This document shows positions 51,962 through 61,180 of a stretch of 64,000 nt of DNA, piece by piece. Source of the DNA: Myxococcus stipitatus (GTDB lineage: Bacteria; Myxococcota; Myxococcia; Myxococcales; Myxococcaceae); contig NZ_CP147913.1 of assembly GCF_037414475.1 (NCBI RefSeq), positions 7,438,001-7,502,000 on the forward strand, read 5' to 3'. Position numbers and translations under genes: made by a program. The notes under the pieces are model-generated. The model was given only the letters and a program-made list of their open reading frames with translations, was not told the origin of the DNA and did no database searches. Each line of letters opens with the position of its first letter. Positions within the stretch are counted from its first letter, which is position 1.

Positions 51962-53644
51962 CTACGGCACGGGCCTTGGTGATGAGGTGCTCACGCCATC
52001 GGCGCGTGGCAGCACGAGGCTGAATCGCGCGCCCTGTCCCGGCTCTCCACCGACTTCGAGCTTGCCGCCGTGCTCCTGGAGGATTCGCGCGGCGATGGCC
52101 AACCCGAGCCCTGTACCTCCGTCCTTGGTCGTGAAGTACGGCTCGAAGATGCGCGCCCGGTGCTCGACGGGAATGCCCGGCCCGCTGTCTTCGACCTCGA
52201 TGACGGCGTCCGCGTCCGTGCCCTTCACCCGGACGCGCAGGTCGCCTCCCTTGCCGGTCATGGCCTCCTCGGCGTTCTTCACCAGGTTGACCAGCACCTG
52301 CGTCAGCATGTCGCGGTCCACCCGCGCCACCACGCCCGTCTGGAGCGCCGGCAGAATCCGGATGCCCTCGGGGGGCGTCGCGTAGAGCGCGAGCACGCTC
52401 TGCGTCAGCTCGGAGAGGTCCACGGGCGCCAGCTGCGGCTTGGGCATCCGGGCGAAGCGACTGAACTCGTCGACGATGCGCCGCAGCCGGTCCACCTCCT
52501 CGAGCACCACTCCCGCGCTCTCCTTGAACAGCTCGGGGAAGCGGGGATGACGCGCCTCCTGCGCGGCGAGCAGCGTCTCCAGCGACATGCGGATGGGCGT
52601 CAGCGGGTTCTTGATTTCGTGGGCCAACCGCCGCGCCACTTCCTGCCACGCGGCGATGCGCTCGCTGGCCACCAGCCGCTCTGTCGTCGCCTTCAGCTCG
52701 GACGTCATGTGATTGAACGTCCGAACGAGCTCTCCCACCTCTCCCGTGGCCACGGCCGTCACCTGGACATCCAACGCGCCTTCGGCGACGCGGCGAGCGC
52801 CCTCGGTGAGCGCCTCCACGGGCCGCGTCATCCACCGCGACACCAGCAACCCCAACAGCACTGCGAACGCACCGCCCAGCCCCGCGAGAAGGAGGAACGC
52901 ACGCATGACGCCTTCCTCGGCCTCGCGCGCGGCGGCACGGCTGAAGACCAGCTTCACCGTCGCGGCCGAACCCAGCGGCAACTCACGCGACACCGTGGGA
53001 GGTAGCGCCGTCCCCGCCTGGGCGAGCTCCGTGTCTCCAGACACCAGCGTCACCTGCGCCTGCGTCAGCCGCGCGAGGTGCTGGGCCAGGCCCTCGTCGA
53101 GCAGCACGCCCCCGACGGCCCAGAGCCGCAAGTCCCCGTAGTCCACCGGCCGCGCCGTGACGAGCGCGGGCATCTGCCGCAGTCCCGACGACGTGCGCAC
53201 GTCCACGCTCACGGGCACGGGCTTGGACGATTTCTCTCGCGTGACGGCGAAGAGCACCGGGTCCGGGTCTCCGCGCCGTGCCGGGAGATGGCCGGACGAC
53301 AGCACCGTGCCATTCCGGTCGAAGAGGGCGAGCACCGTGAGTCCTCGCGTCTTCATCAACGCCTCGGCCGTACCAGCCTGGATGGCGCGAGTCGGGCGCT
53401 CTCGAGCCTCGCGCGCCAGGTCCTCCATGGCGGGGCTCTCCACCAACTCCTCCACCGCGCGGCGAGCCGTCGTGGCCGAGCGCTCCAGGGACTCCTGGGC
53501 GCTGGCGGTCGCGGCCTGCATGCGTGCGTCCAGTTCACGCGACAAGGTGTCGCGCAGCCGCGAGAGGGTGGGCAGGACGACCACCGCGAGTGGCACGAGA
53601 GCAAGCAGCGCGAAGGCAAGCGCGAGTCGGGCCCTCAAGCGCAA
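51962..53644 (-). CDS. NtrY-like sensor histidine kinase
   Basis: About 560 residues from TTG 53644, with GGGAG six bases upstream; a longer frame begins inside the SBP gene. Membrane segments (about 5-27 and 245-270) flank a periplasmic sensor domain. A HAMP domain follows (SRWMTRPVEALTEGARRVAEGALDVQV). HisKA has the NtrY-type RRLAHEIKNPLTPIRMSLE (phospho-His), and HATPase_c has NLVKNAEEAM, EVEDSGPGIP and DGGTGLGLAIAARI. It lacks a response regulator neighbour. It is the last gene of the PBP1A operon and could sense cell-wall state. Confidence 0.9.
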   Translation of the reverse strand: MRLRARLALAFALLALVPLAVVVLPTLSRLRDTLSRELDARMQAATASAQESLERSATTARRAVEELVESPAMEDLAREARERPTRAIQAGTAEALMKTRGLTVLALFDRNGTVLSSGHLPARRGDPDPVLFAVTREKSSKPVPVSVDVRTSSGLRQMPALVTARPVDYGDLRLWAVGGVLLDEGLAQHLARLTQAQVTLVSGDTELAQAGTALPPTVSRELPLGSAATVKLVFSRAAAREAEEGVMRAFLLLAGLGGAFAVLLGLLVSRWMTRPVEALTEGARRVAEGALDVQVTAVATGEVGELVRTFNHMTSELKATTERLVASERIAAWQEVARRLAHEIKNPLTPIRMSLETLLAAQEARHPRFPELFKESAGVVLEEVDRLRRIVDEFSRFARMPKPQLAPVDLSELTQSVLALYATPPEGIRILPALQTGVVARVDRDMLTQVLVNLVKNAEEAMTGKGGDLRVRVKGTDADAVIEVEDSGPGIPVEHRARIFEPYFTTKDGGTGLGLAIAARILQEHGGKLEVGGEPGQGARFSLVLPRADGVSTSSPRPVP

Positions 53645-53690
53645 GGGGAACTCCCAGCCAGGTGCCGCGCGGCGAAGGACCGCGTTCGCA

Positions 53691-55061
53691 TCACGGCCGT
53701 CCTCCGACGCCCGCGCCCTCCGGCGGCAACAAGTACGCGCCATCGAGCGTCGGCAGACCCTGCGCATCCATCACCCAGCCTCCGACCTCCGCCATCGCCC
53801 GGACCCCCAGCCCCTGCGCATACAAGGGCACCAACGGCAGCGACGCCCCCAGCGCCAGCGCGCGCTCGCGAGCCCGTGCATCCCGCGCCGCCACATCCGG
53901 CAGCGAACCGATGGCCGGGAGCTCCACGCCCAACAGGTCCTTGCGTCCAGCCGCATCCAGCACCACCGCCAGCGCGGGGCCCGGAGCTGGAGGCAGGAGC
54001 AGCGCATGCAACATCAGCTCGAACTCGCCCTTGGCCCAACGCGCCCGAAGGGCCGCGCGCGTCAGCGGCTCCAGCGCCACCGTGTAGCCCCGCTCATGCA
54101 GCTTCACCTGGATGCGCTCCGCCACCGCGCGCTGGTCGTCCAGTGCCGCGTCGTACACGAGGGTCACCGTGCGAGAGGGCTTCGTCGCGGGCGCCGCCGG
54201 ACGAGGCTTGGGGGCCTGCTGCATCAGCGCGGGCGGCAAGAGGTGAGGCATGGGGACCGCCGGACCGTGCACGAAGAGGCGCGTGAGGTCCTCGCGGTCG
54301 ATGGCGCTCTCCACCGCTTGCCGGAAGTCCGAAGGGACACGACGCGGCGAGAACGCGAGATACGTCGAGTACAACAACGGACCAGAGATCGTGTCCGTCT
54401 CCGAGGAGACCCCCAGCTCCACCTGGACCTGCCGCGCGGACCAGAGCCGGGCCAGTCCTCGCTCATCCGTGGCGGTGAGCTGCAACCGGTCGAGATACGG
54501 GCGCCCACGAGGCCAGCTCAGTTGCGCATCCAGCGCCCCTCGCCCCGCCGCCGAGAAGGGACCTGGGGTCGCCGGCGACGCGGGCGCGGCCAGGGCTGGA
54601 TGACACAGCCCGCGCTCCAGATCGGGCCAGGGGAAGGAGAGCGCCAGGTCCAGCGTGGCGCCGCTCGCGCTGATCTGCCGCCCCTCACTCCGCAGGGGGA
54701 AGAGGAGGGCCCGGTACGGCGAAGCGCCCTCCACGCTCGTCAGCCGCATCCACGCACGCGCCATCGCGCTCGCGGCGTTGGCGGAGGGCAGCGTCAGCCT
54801 CGAGACCTGCGGCGTGGGCCGCGACAGCTCACGCGCGAGCGCGGGGCGCACCTCACCCTCGGCCGTGACGGAACAGACGGGCCGCGACAGTAGGCCCAGC
54901 AGCGTGGCCTCCAGTGGCGTATCCGCGAGCGAGGGCTCTCCGAGCTCGGGAGGCCCCGCATGCGCCACGCGCACCTCGCCGCCGTAGCGCGGCCGGCTCG
55001 CCGCGAGCGCGGACAGGGAGCCCAGGAGCACGAGGACTGCGAGACAGGAGCGGGACGTCAT
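53691..55061 (-). CDS. Degenerate family-5 solute-binding protein
   Basis: 456 residues. Signal peptide MTSRSCLAVLVLLGSLSALAASRP. The fold follows SBP_bac_5 (oligopeptide-binding): RYGGEVRVAHAGPPELGEPSL at the start, PLLYSTYLAFSPRRVPSDFRQAVESAIDREDLTRLFVHG in the middle. It is shorter than OppA/DppA (about 530) and there is no permease or ATPase gene nearby. Its ATG overlaps the upstream stop (ATGA). It may bind murein peptides and signal to the kinase rather than transport them (inference). Confidence 0.82.
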   Translation of the reverse strand: MTSRSCLAVLVLLGSLSALAASRPRYGGEVRVAHAGPPELGEPSLADTPLEATLLGLLSRPVCSVTAEGEVRPALARELSRPTPQVSRLTLPSANAASAMARAWMRLTSVEGASPYRALLFPLRSEGRQISASGATLDLALSFPWPDLERGLCHPALAAPASPATPGPFSAAGRGALDAQLSWPRGRPYLDRLQLTATDERGLARLWSARQVQVELGVSSETDTISGPLLYSTYLAFSPRRVPSDFRQAVESAIDREDLTRLFVHGPAVPMPHLLPPALMQQAPKPRPAAPATKPSRTVTLVYDAALDDQRAVAERIQVKLHERGYTVALEPLTRAALRARWAKGEFELMLHALLLPPAPGPALAVVLDAAGRKDLLGVELPAIGSLPDVAARDARARERALALGASLPLVPLYAQGLGVRAMAEVGGWVMDAQGLPTLDGAYLLPPEGAGVGGRP

Positions 55062-56428
55062 GGCGCACCCTGGCGAAGAAGGAACAGCTCTCCGGTTCCA
55101 TCGGGCTTCGTCAGCCCCACCACGACCTCGTTGCGCTCATCCCCATCCAGGTCCGCCACCACCACGAACAACGCACGCCCCGTGGGAAGCGAGCCCTGCC
55201 ACAGCGGCTCGTGCGCGACGGGGTCCTCCGCGTTGAGCGAGTGGACGCGCAACACATCCGGCGAAGGCTGGAGCAGGGCCGACGTGGTGAGCAGCTCCGG
55301 GATGCCATCGCCATTCAAGTCACCCAGCGCGCTGCCAGCCCCCATCCCGACGAGTCGCGAGGGCGGTGCCCCCGCGCGTGCGTACAGGGACGCGGTGCCA
55401 TCTGGATGCACGAAGAGCATCCTCGGTGACGCCAGGCTCACCGTGGTGAAGGGGGCAGGGAGCGCCATGGACTTGCCATCGGCGAACCGGACCTCGGCCT
55501 GGAACGAGGTCTGTCCCGGAACGAAGCTCCCTCGCTCCACGGGCCCGAATGGCGCGCTGTCGAGTGTGCTCACGGGCCGCAACGTGCCCCGTCCCTTGTC
55601 CAACACGAGCACCTCTCCGTGCGCGCGGCGGGTGCTCCACGCGGCGAGCCGAGGCGGCCCGGCCAACACGGCCAGCGCGCCAAAGGGCTCACGTGTGGGG
55701 GCGCTCGCGAAGGGCAGGGCGCTCAACTCCCTGCGCGCCAGCAGCCGCCCGTCGGCGGCGTAGACGGACACGTCCTCCTCCGTCATCACCGCGATTTCGT
55801 CCCGGCCATCACCGTCCAGGTCCCCCGCCGCGAGCGCGGCCAGCGGCTGCTCCATCCGGACCAGGATGGCGCCCAGCAGTCGGACGCCCTTGGGACTTCC
55901 CGGCGTGGAGACCGGGGCCGTCGCCGGCACACCCTGCGACGCCAGGGCCAGCACCTCCGCGTCCGCGTCCACCGACTCGACGAGCGCCCCCGAGGGCTTC
56001 GCGGGACGTGTCGGCGAACGGCCGGACCAGAAGTTGACCCACGTGCCCAGCGCATCGCCCCGAGCCCGCAGGGCCCCTGCCTCCACATCCAGCGTCAGCC
56101 GCACCAGCGTGCGAGCCCCCTGCGCGCGAGCCACTCCTTCGGCGGCCTCCGCGCTCGGAGCATCCACCACCGTGGGCGCAAGCCCGAGGGCCGCCAGCCG
56201 CCCCGCCAGGACACTCCCCACCGCGCGCCGCAGCTCGGCCGAGCCTCCCGAGAGATACAGCGCCACCGGGGCCTCCGCGGGCAGCGCGCGCACCGAGGTG
56301 GCCAGGGACTGCGACAGACGCTGCACCGCGGGGACGTTGGTGTCCGGAGCGGGGGAGGACACGGGCGCGGCGCTGGCCGCGAACGCACACAACCCCCAGG
56401 AGAGGGCGAGAACCAGGGCTCGGCTCAC
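55058..56428 (-). CDS. Secreted FG-GAP repeat protein
   Basis: 456 residues from GTG 56428, overlapping the PBP1A stop as GTGA. Signal peptide MSRALVLALSWGLCAFAASAAP. Residues about 30-150 are an alpha/beta domain (QRLSQSLATSVRALPAEAPVALYLSGG, LTLDVEAGALRARG). At least three FG-GAP-type Ca-binding loops follow (LAAGDLDGDGRDEIAVM, LGDLNGDGIPELL, VVADLDGDERNEVVVGL), forming a propeller. Periplasmic binding role inferred; it is locked in the operon between PBP1A and the SBP. Confidence 0.82.
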   Translation of the reverse strand: MSRALVLALSWGLCAFAASAAPVSSPAPDTNVPAVQRLSQSLATSVRALPAEAPVALYLSGGSAELRRAVGSVLAGRLAALGLAPTVVDAPSAEAAEGVARAQGARTLVRLTLDVEAGALRARGDALGTWVNFWSGRSPTRPAKPSGALVESVDADAEVLALASQGVPATAPVSTPGSPKGVRLLGAILVRMEQPLAALAAGDLDGDGRDEIAVMTEEDVSVYAADGRLLARRELSALPFASAPTREPFGALAVLAGPPRLAAWSTRRAHGEVLVLDKGRGTLRPVSTLDSAPFGPVERGSFVPGQTSFQAEVRFADGKSMALPAPFTTVSLASPRMLFVHPDGTASLYARAGAPPSRLVGMGAGSALGDLNGDGIPELLTTSALLQPSPDVLRVHSLNAEDPVAHEPLWQGSLPTGRALFVVVADLDGDERNEVVVGLTKPDGTGELFLLRQGAP

Positions 56429-59043
56429 AGGCCCTTCCTGTTGCCTTCGTTGAGGAAGAACTCGTCCGTGGTCACCTGACCCGGGGGGGGAGCCTCGGCG
56501 GTGGGCTGGGTGCCCTCGAGGAACGGCTCCAACCGACCCGGGACGGACGCTCCGGCCAGCAGCCCCGTGGCCGGGTCGATGCGGACGAGGAGGACACCGG
56601 AGGGCACCTCGAAGTCGCGCGCGGGGAGGCCCTCGTGAGCGGTGCGCATGAACTGGAGCCAGATGGGCAGCGCGGCGCGCCCGCCCGTCTCGCTGCCTCC
56701 CAGCGGGGAGTTGTCATCGAAGCCGACCCACGCGCTGGCCACGTAGTCCATCGTGTAGCCCGAGAACCACGTGTCCCGGGACTCCTGCGTGGTGCCCGTC
56801 TTGCCCGCGGCGGGGCGGTTCAGCTCACGCACCGCCTTGGCGGTCCCTTCCTCCACCACGCTGCGCATCAGCGAGGTGGTGAGGTACGCGACGGCGGGCG
56901 GGAGTGTCTCCTCGAAGCCCGGCTGGTGCTCCTCCAGCACCTTGCCGCTCGAGTCGCGCACCCGCAGCAACATGAGCGGCTCCGCGTAGCGGCCATTGGA
57001 CTGGAGCGTGGCATACGCATTCACCTCCTCCAGCATCGTCACCTCGCCGGTGCCCAGCGCCAGCGTGAGGTTCTCCGGCATGGGCGAGTGGATGCCCGCC
57101 CGGCGCGCGAAGTCGATGACCGTCGGCGGCGTGAGCGACTCGATGAGGCGCACGGACACGGTGTTCTTCGACTTCGTGAGCGCCTGGCGCAGCGTCATCG
57201 GCCCCTCGAACCGGCGGTCGTAGTTCTGCGGCTTCCACGCCTTGCCCGTGTACGGGTCCCGAATCGCCTCGGGCGCGTCGTTCACCTTGGACAGCGGCGT
57301 GTAGCGTCCGCTGGCCATCGCGGCGCCATAGAGGAACGGCTTGAAGGACGAGCCGGGCTGGCGCCGGGCCTGCGTGGCGCGGTTGAACGACGAGCGAGCC
57401 GCGTCGTAACCGCCGACGAGCGCGACGACGTTCCGGTTGTCCGGGCGGATGGCCACCAGTCCCCCTTGCACCTCTGGAATCTGGTCCAGCGTGGCCTCGA
57501 CGAAGGCCGGCGCGGGGGGCGCCTTGAGGACGCGCACGAAGACGAGCTGCCCCTTCGCGAACACGTCCGTGATGTTCTTCGGCGCGCCCTTGCCCTTCTG
57601 CCGCGCCCACGTGACGGTGGAGTACGCGACCTCCGCGGTGCGGCCCACCAGGTCCACCCGCGCCACGTTGCGCTTCTCATCCACCTCGGACACGTAGCCC
57701 GTCAGCCGCAGCCCTTCCTCCAGTGGCTGCAGGAGCACCGCGCCCACCAGCAGCTCCTCCTCCGACGGTGGGGCCTCGTCCTCGGACGTCAGGTCCGGGC
57801 GCTGCTCCTCCGCGCCTTCCACCTCCGGCTCCGTGGCGCCTGCCGCCTTCGGCTCCGCGGCCTTCTCCACCTGCGCGAGCGGGGACAGGTCCGCGACATA
57901 GCCCTGGTCCTTCTGCCGGCGCCCGGCCTCCTCGATGCGCGTGACGACCTTGCCGCGAAGCCGCTCCCACCGCGCGTCCTCCACCGTGCCCCGAGGACCC
58001 CGGTAGCCCTGGCGCCGGTCCATCGCCTCCAGCCCCTCCCGCACCGCCTGCTCCGCGGCGACCTGGAGGTGGGGCACCATGGCGATGTCCACGCGCAGGC
58101 CGCCGCGCATCACCGCCTCTTCGCCATAGCGCTCGATGAGGGTGCGGCGAATCTCCTCCGCGTAGTACGGACCCACCCTGGGCTTGGGCCGGGGCGCCAG
58201 GACGATGGGCTTCTCCAGCTCTCCCTCCACCACCTTGAGCGGCACGAAGCCTTGGTTGGCCATCTGCCGCAGCACGTACCGCTGGCGGGACTTGGCCCGC
58301 GTCATGTTCGTCACCGGGTTGATGCGGTGCGGACTCTGCACCGTGCCCGCGAGGACGGCTGCTTCGCCCACTGCCAGGTCCTTGGCGTGCTTGCCAAAAT
58401 AATAGAGCGCCGCCTCTTCCAGCCCGTAGCGCCGCTGCCCGTAGTAGGACTGGTTGATGTAGAGGCCGAGAATCTGGTCCTTGGTGAGCGCCTCCTCGAC
58501 GCGCGGCGTGAGAATCCACTCGCGAATCTTGCGCGACAGCTTGCGCTCCGGCGTGAGCAGCAGGTTCTTCACCACCTGTTGGGTGATGGTGGACGCGCCG
58601 GATTTGGTGCTGCCGGGGATGAGGTTCTTGACGGTGGCGCGCGCGATGCCGAAGGGGTCCAGGCCCACGTGCTTGTAGAAGTCCGCGTCCTCGGCGGCGA
58701 GGAACGCGTCGCGCACGTGGGAGGGCAGGGTCTCGACGCGCACCACGGTGCGCTTCTCGTAGGCGTACTCGGCGCAGATGCTCCCGTCGCCACATGTCAC
58801 CTTGGTGACCTGGGGCAATTGGTAGTTGCGCAGCGTGTCCACCGAGGGCAGGTCGCGGCTGAAGTAGAGGTACGTGCCCACGGCGGTGAGCAGGCACACG
58901 AGCAGGCCGACGGCCCCCGTGATGAGGAGCCGCTTCGTCCACTTCCAGATGCGCGCGCCCAGGCTGGGGCGTGGCGGCGCGGGCGTCGGGGTGGAAGGGG
59001 GCGAAGCTTGGGGCGGATTGGGCATCACTGGGGCCAGGTTCAT
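56425..59043 (-). CDS. Bifunctional penicillin-binding protein 1A
   Basis: 872 residues from ATG 59043. A Pro-rich cytoplasmic tail (1-30) precedes one membrane segment (36-60). The GT51 glycosyltransferase has catalytic Glu118 in AAEDADFYKHVGLDPFGIARA and STITQQVVKNLLLTPERKLSRKIRE. An OB-like insert rich in Glu and Pro (VEKAEPKAAGATEPEVEGAEEQRPDLTSE) follows. The transpeptidase has SSFK (about 564-567), SKN in TKSKNTVSVRLI, and KTGTT (about 746). It polymerises and cross-links peptidoglycan. It begins a block of overlapping genes that ends with a histidine kinase. Confidence 0.95.
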   Translation of the reverse strand: MNLAPVMPNPPQASPPSTPTPAPPRPSLGARIWKWTKRLLITGAVGLLVCLLTAVGTYLYFSRDLPSVDTLRNYQLPQVTKVTCGDGSICAEYAYEKRTVVRVETLPSHVRDAFLAAEDADFYKHVGLDPFGIARATVKNLIPGSTKSGASTITQQVVKNLLLTPERKLSRKIREWILTPRVEEALTKDQILGLYINQSYYGQRRYGLEEAALYYFGKHAKDLAVGEAAVLAGTVQSPHRINPVTNMTRAKSRQRYVLRQMANQGFVPLKVVEGELEKPIVLAPRPKPRVGPYYAEEIRRTLIERYGEEAVMRGGLRVDIAMVPHLQVAAEQAVREGLEAMDRRQGYRGPRGTVEDARWERLRGKVVTRIEEAGRRQKDQGYVADLSPLAQVEKAAEPKAAGATEPEVEGAEEQRPDLTSEDEAPPSEEELLVGAVLLQPLEEGLRLTGYVSEVDEKRNVARVDLVGRTAEVAYSTVTWARQKGKGAPKNITDVFAKGQLVFVRVLKAPPAPAFVEATLDQIPEVQGGLVAIRPDNRNVVALVGGYDAARSSFNRATQARRQPGSSFKPFLYGAAMASGRYTPLSKVNDAPEAIRDPYTGKAWKPQNYDRRFEGPMTLRQALTKSKNTVSVRLIESLTPPTVIDFARRAGIHSPMPENLTLALGTGEVTMLEEVNAYATLQSNGRYAEPLMLLRVRDSSGKVLEEHQPGFEETLPPAVAYLTTSLMRSVVEEGTAKAVRELNRPAAGKTGTTQESRDTWFSGYTMDYVASAWVGFDDNSPLGGSETGGRAALPIWLQFMRTAHEGLPARDFEVPSGVLLVRIDPATGLLAGASVPGRLEPFLEGTQPTAEAPPPGQVTTDEFFLNEGNRKGL

Positions 59044-59139
59044 GGTGCTTCTCGGCGGGGGCTGCACGTTAGACCGCTGGGCCGGGAACGGGAACCGGCG
59101 CGACACCCACCTGGAGGTTGGCCCCCAGGCGGGGAGGCA

Positions 59140-60195
59140 TCACGGCGAGGACGGGAGCCCGACTTCCCGGGGGCCGGGCTCGGGCAGGCTCAGGTCCGCC
59201 TGGGCGATGCGGTTCATCCGGTCCGCGTTGACGCGGGCCTGGACGTAGCGGGGAGACAGCTGGGTCGCCGTGGCGTACGCGGCGCGCGCCTCCTCCTTCC
59301 GGCCGAGCCGCTCCCAGGCCACCCCCAGGTTGTTGTGCACGTAGGCCACGTGGGGCAGCAGCTGCGCGGCCTGCGCGAGCACCTCGGCGGCCTTCGAATC
59401 CTGTCCGGCGCGCAGGTACGCGAACCCGAGGTTGTTGAGGGCGTAGCCATGCTCGGGGGCCAGGTGGACGGCCTGCTGGAATCGGAGGATGGCGGCGCTC
59501 AGGTCGCCGGAGCCCAGGTGCGCGCGTCCGAGCACCTGGTACACCTCCGCGTCCTCCGGCGCTCGCAGCACCGCCTCCTCACCCACGCGCACGGCCTCCG
59601 CGTGGCGCCCCAGGGACACGAGCAGACGGGCCTGCTGGATGAGCGCCCCGGCCTCTTCGGGCACCAGGTTCCCCAGCCGCGACCAGGCGAGCAGCGCGGT
59701 CTCCGGCTGCCCCTGGAGGCGGGCGAGCCGTGCGGCCATCCCGAGCGCATCGGTGTCCGCCGGGTCGTCATGCAGCGCGCGGCGCACTTCGGTGAGCGCG
59801 CCGGACACGTCGCCCAGCTCCTTCAGGGCCCGCGCTCGGCCCAGGTGGTCCACCCGCCGCGTGTGCTCGTGCGACAGCGCCAGGGCGTCCTCGGGCGCAG
59901 GGGCGGTCGCCGGCTCCACGCTCTGGCGCGGGGCCTCGGTTGGAGCGGGCGGAAGCGGGAGGGGCGCGGTGGTGAAGCCCGGGCCCGTGTCGCTCGTGGG
60001 GGCGGGCTGGGACGCGGTGCGCGCATGCTGCTCCGCGAGCGCGAGCCACGGGCGCCAGGTGGCCGGAATGGGGACGTCGCTCCACGCGGCCAGGCCCAGC
60101 GCGGCGAGGCACGAGGGCAGCAGCGCCTTCTTCATCGCGGGGGGCAGGGTGAAACCCAGGGTGCGGCGGGGGGCCTTCCTCGTCCTCGGGCTCAT
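59140..60195 (-). CDS. TPR-repeat protein with N-terminal membrane anchor
   Basis: 351 residues from ATG 60195. A basic start with one membrane segment (about 20-38, MKKALLPSCLAALGLAAW) is followed by a Pro/Ala linker. From about residue 100 are seven or so TPR units (GRARALKELGDVSGALTEVRRALHDDPADTDALGMAARLARLQG, YALNNLGFAYLRAGQDSKAAEVLAQAAQLLPHVAYVHNNLGVAWERLG). TPR scaffolds bind partner proteins; a role in organising the downstream PBP1A unit is plausible (96 bases away, same strand). It is divergent from xth. Confidence 0.8.
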   Translation of the reverse strand: MSPRTRKAPRRTLGFTLPPAMKKALLPSCLAALGLAAWSDVPIPATWRPWLALAEQHARTASQPAPTSDTGPGFTTAPLPLPPAPTEAPRQSVEPATAPAPEDALALSHEHTRRVDHLGRARALKELGDVSGALTEVRRALHDDPADTDALGMAARLARLQGQPETALLAWSRLGNLVPEEAGALIQQARLLVSLGRHAEAVRVGEEAVLRAPEDAEVYQVLGRAHLGSGDLSAAILRFQQAVHLAPEHGYALNNLGFAYLRAGQDSKAAEVLAQAAQLLPHVAYVHNNLGVAWERLGRKEEARAAYATATQLSPRYVQARVNADRMNRIAQADLSLPEPGPREVGLPSSP

Positions 60196-60390
60196 GGCGA
60201 CCTCGACTCCAGGCGGGGCGTCCAGAAAGGGCGCTCCGGGAGGGCACCTGTGGGTGTCCTCCCACCTGGGGCTATTGCGATGGCCGTGCCAGCGAATCCC
60301 CTCTCGGGGATGAGACGCGGTGTGGCTTTGGAGCCGCACGCGAGGGGAAAAGCGTGGCGAGGGCGTGGGTGGCGTGCGACGGTGCCCGCG

Positions 60391-61161
60391 ATGAAGATCG
60401 CCACCTGGAATGTGAACTCGGTGCGGGCCCGTCAGGAGCGGCTGCTCGAGTGGCTGAAGAGCGCGCAGCCGGATGTGCTGTGCCTTCAGGAGCTGAAGTG
60501 CACGGAGGACGATTTCCCGATGGAGGCCGTTCGTGAGGTCGGCTACCACGCGGCGGTCCACGGGCAGAAGACCTACAACGGCGTGGCCATCCTCGCGAAG
60601 GAGGAGCCGCGCGACGTGGTGAAGGGGCTGTCGGACGGCGTGGATGACACGCACGCGCGCCTCATCGCCGCGACGGTGGGCGGCATCCGCGTGGTGAGCG
60701 CCTACGCGCCCAACGGGCAGTCGGTGGACTCGCCCCAGTACGAGTACAAGCTTCAGTGGTACGACCGGCTGCGGCGCTACCTGGACACGCGGCACAAGCC
60801 CGACGAGGCGCTGGTGCTCGGGGGTGACTGGAACGTGGCGCCCGCGGACATCGACACCTACGACCCGAAGGAGTGGGAGGGGCAGACGCTCTGCACGGTG
60901 AAGGAGCGCGACGCGCTCCAGCGGCTGTGTGCCTTCGGGGTGTCGGATGCGTACCGGAAGCTCTACCCCGACACCCAGCGCTTCTCGTGGTGGGACTACC
61001 GGATGTTGGCCTTCCCGAAGAACCGGGGCCTGCGCATCGACCACCTGTACGTGTCCGCGCCGCTGGTGCCGCGATTGACGGGGGCGGACACGGACCGGGA
61101 GGCTCGCAAGGGCAAGCAGCCCTCGGACCATGCGCCGGTGTGGATGGAACTTCGGGACTGA
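60391..61161 (+). CDS. xth: Exodeoxyribonuclease III
   Basis: 256 residues from ATG 60391. The EEP fold motifs are complete: MKIATWNVNSVRAR, CLQELKC with metal-binding Glu34, YAPNGQSVDSPQYEYKLQWYDRL, LVLGGDWNVAPADIDTYDP (Asp/Asn), FSWWDYRM, and the catalytic SDHAPVWMEL. It is an AP endonuclease and 3'-5' exonuclease in base-excision repair. It is followed 19 bases later by an esterase gene, possibly co-transcribed. Confidence 0.95.
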   Translation: MKIATWNVNSVRARQERLLEWLKSAQPDVLCLQELKCTEDDFPMEAVREVGYHAAVHGQKTYNGVAILAKEEPRDVVKGLSDGVDDTHARLIAATVGGIRVVSAYAPNGQSVDSPQYEYKLQWYDRLRRYLDTRHKPDEALVLGGDWNVAPADIDTYDPKEWEGQTLCTVKERDALQRLCAFGVSDAYRKLYPDTQRFSWWDYRMLAFPKNRGLRIDHLYVSAPLVPRLTGADTDREARKGKQPSDHAPVWMELRD

Positions 61162-61180
61162 CGGAGGAGACCGGACCGTG

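Noticed and set aside
51962..53767. 601-residue version of the histidine kinase starting at 53767
   Set aside because: The first 41 residues are an Arg/Cys-rich shadow of the overlapping solute-binding gene; TTG 53644 with GGGAG gives a normal membrane start.
56635..60390. Very long plus-strand frame upstream of and continuous with exonuclease III
   Set aside because: It is antisense to PBP1A and the TPR gene; only the part from ATG 60391 matches exonuclease III. The extension has His/Arg-rich shadow composition.
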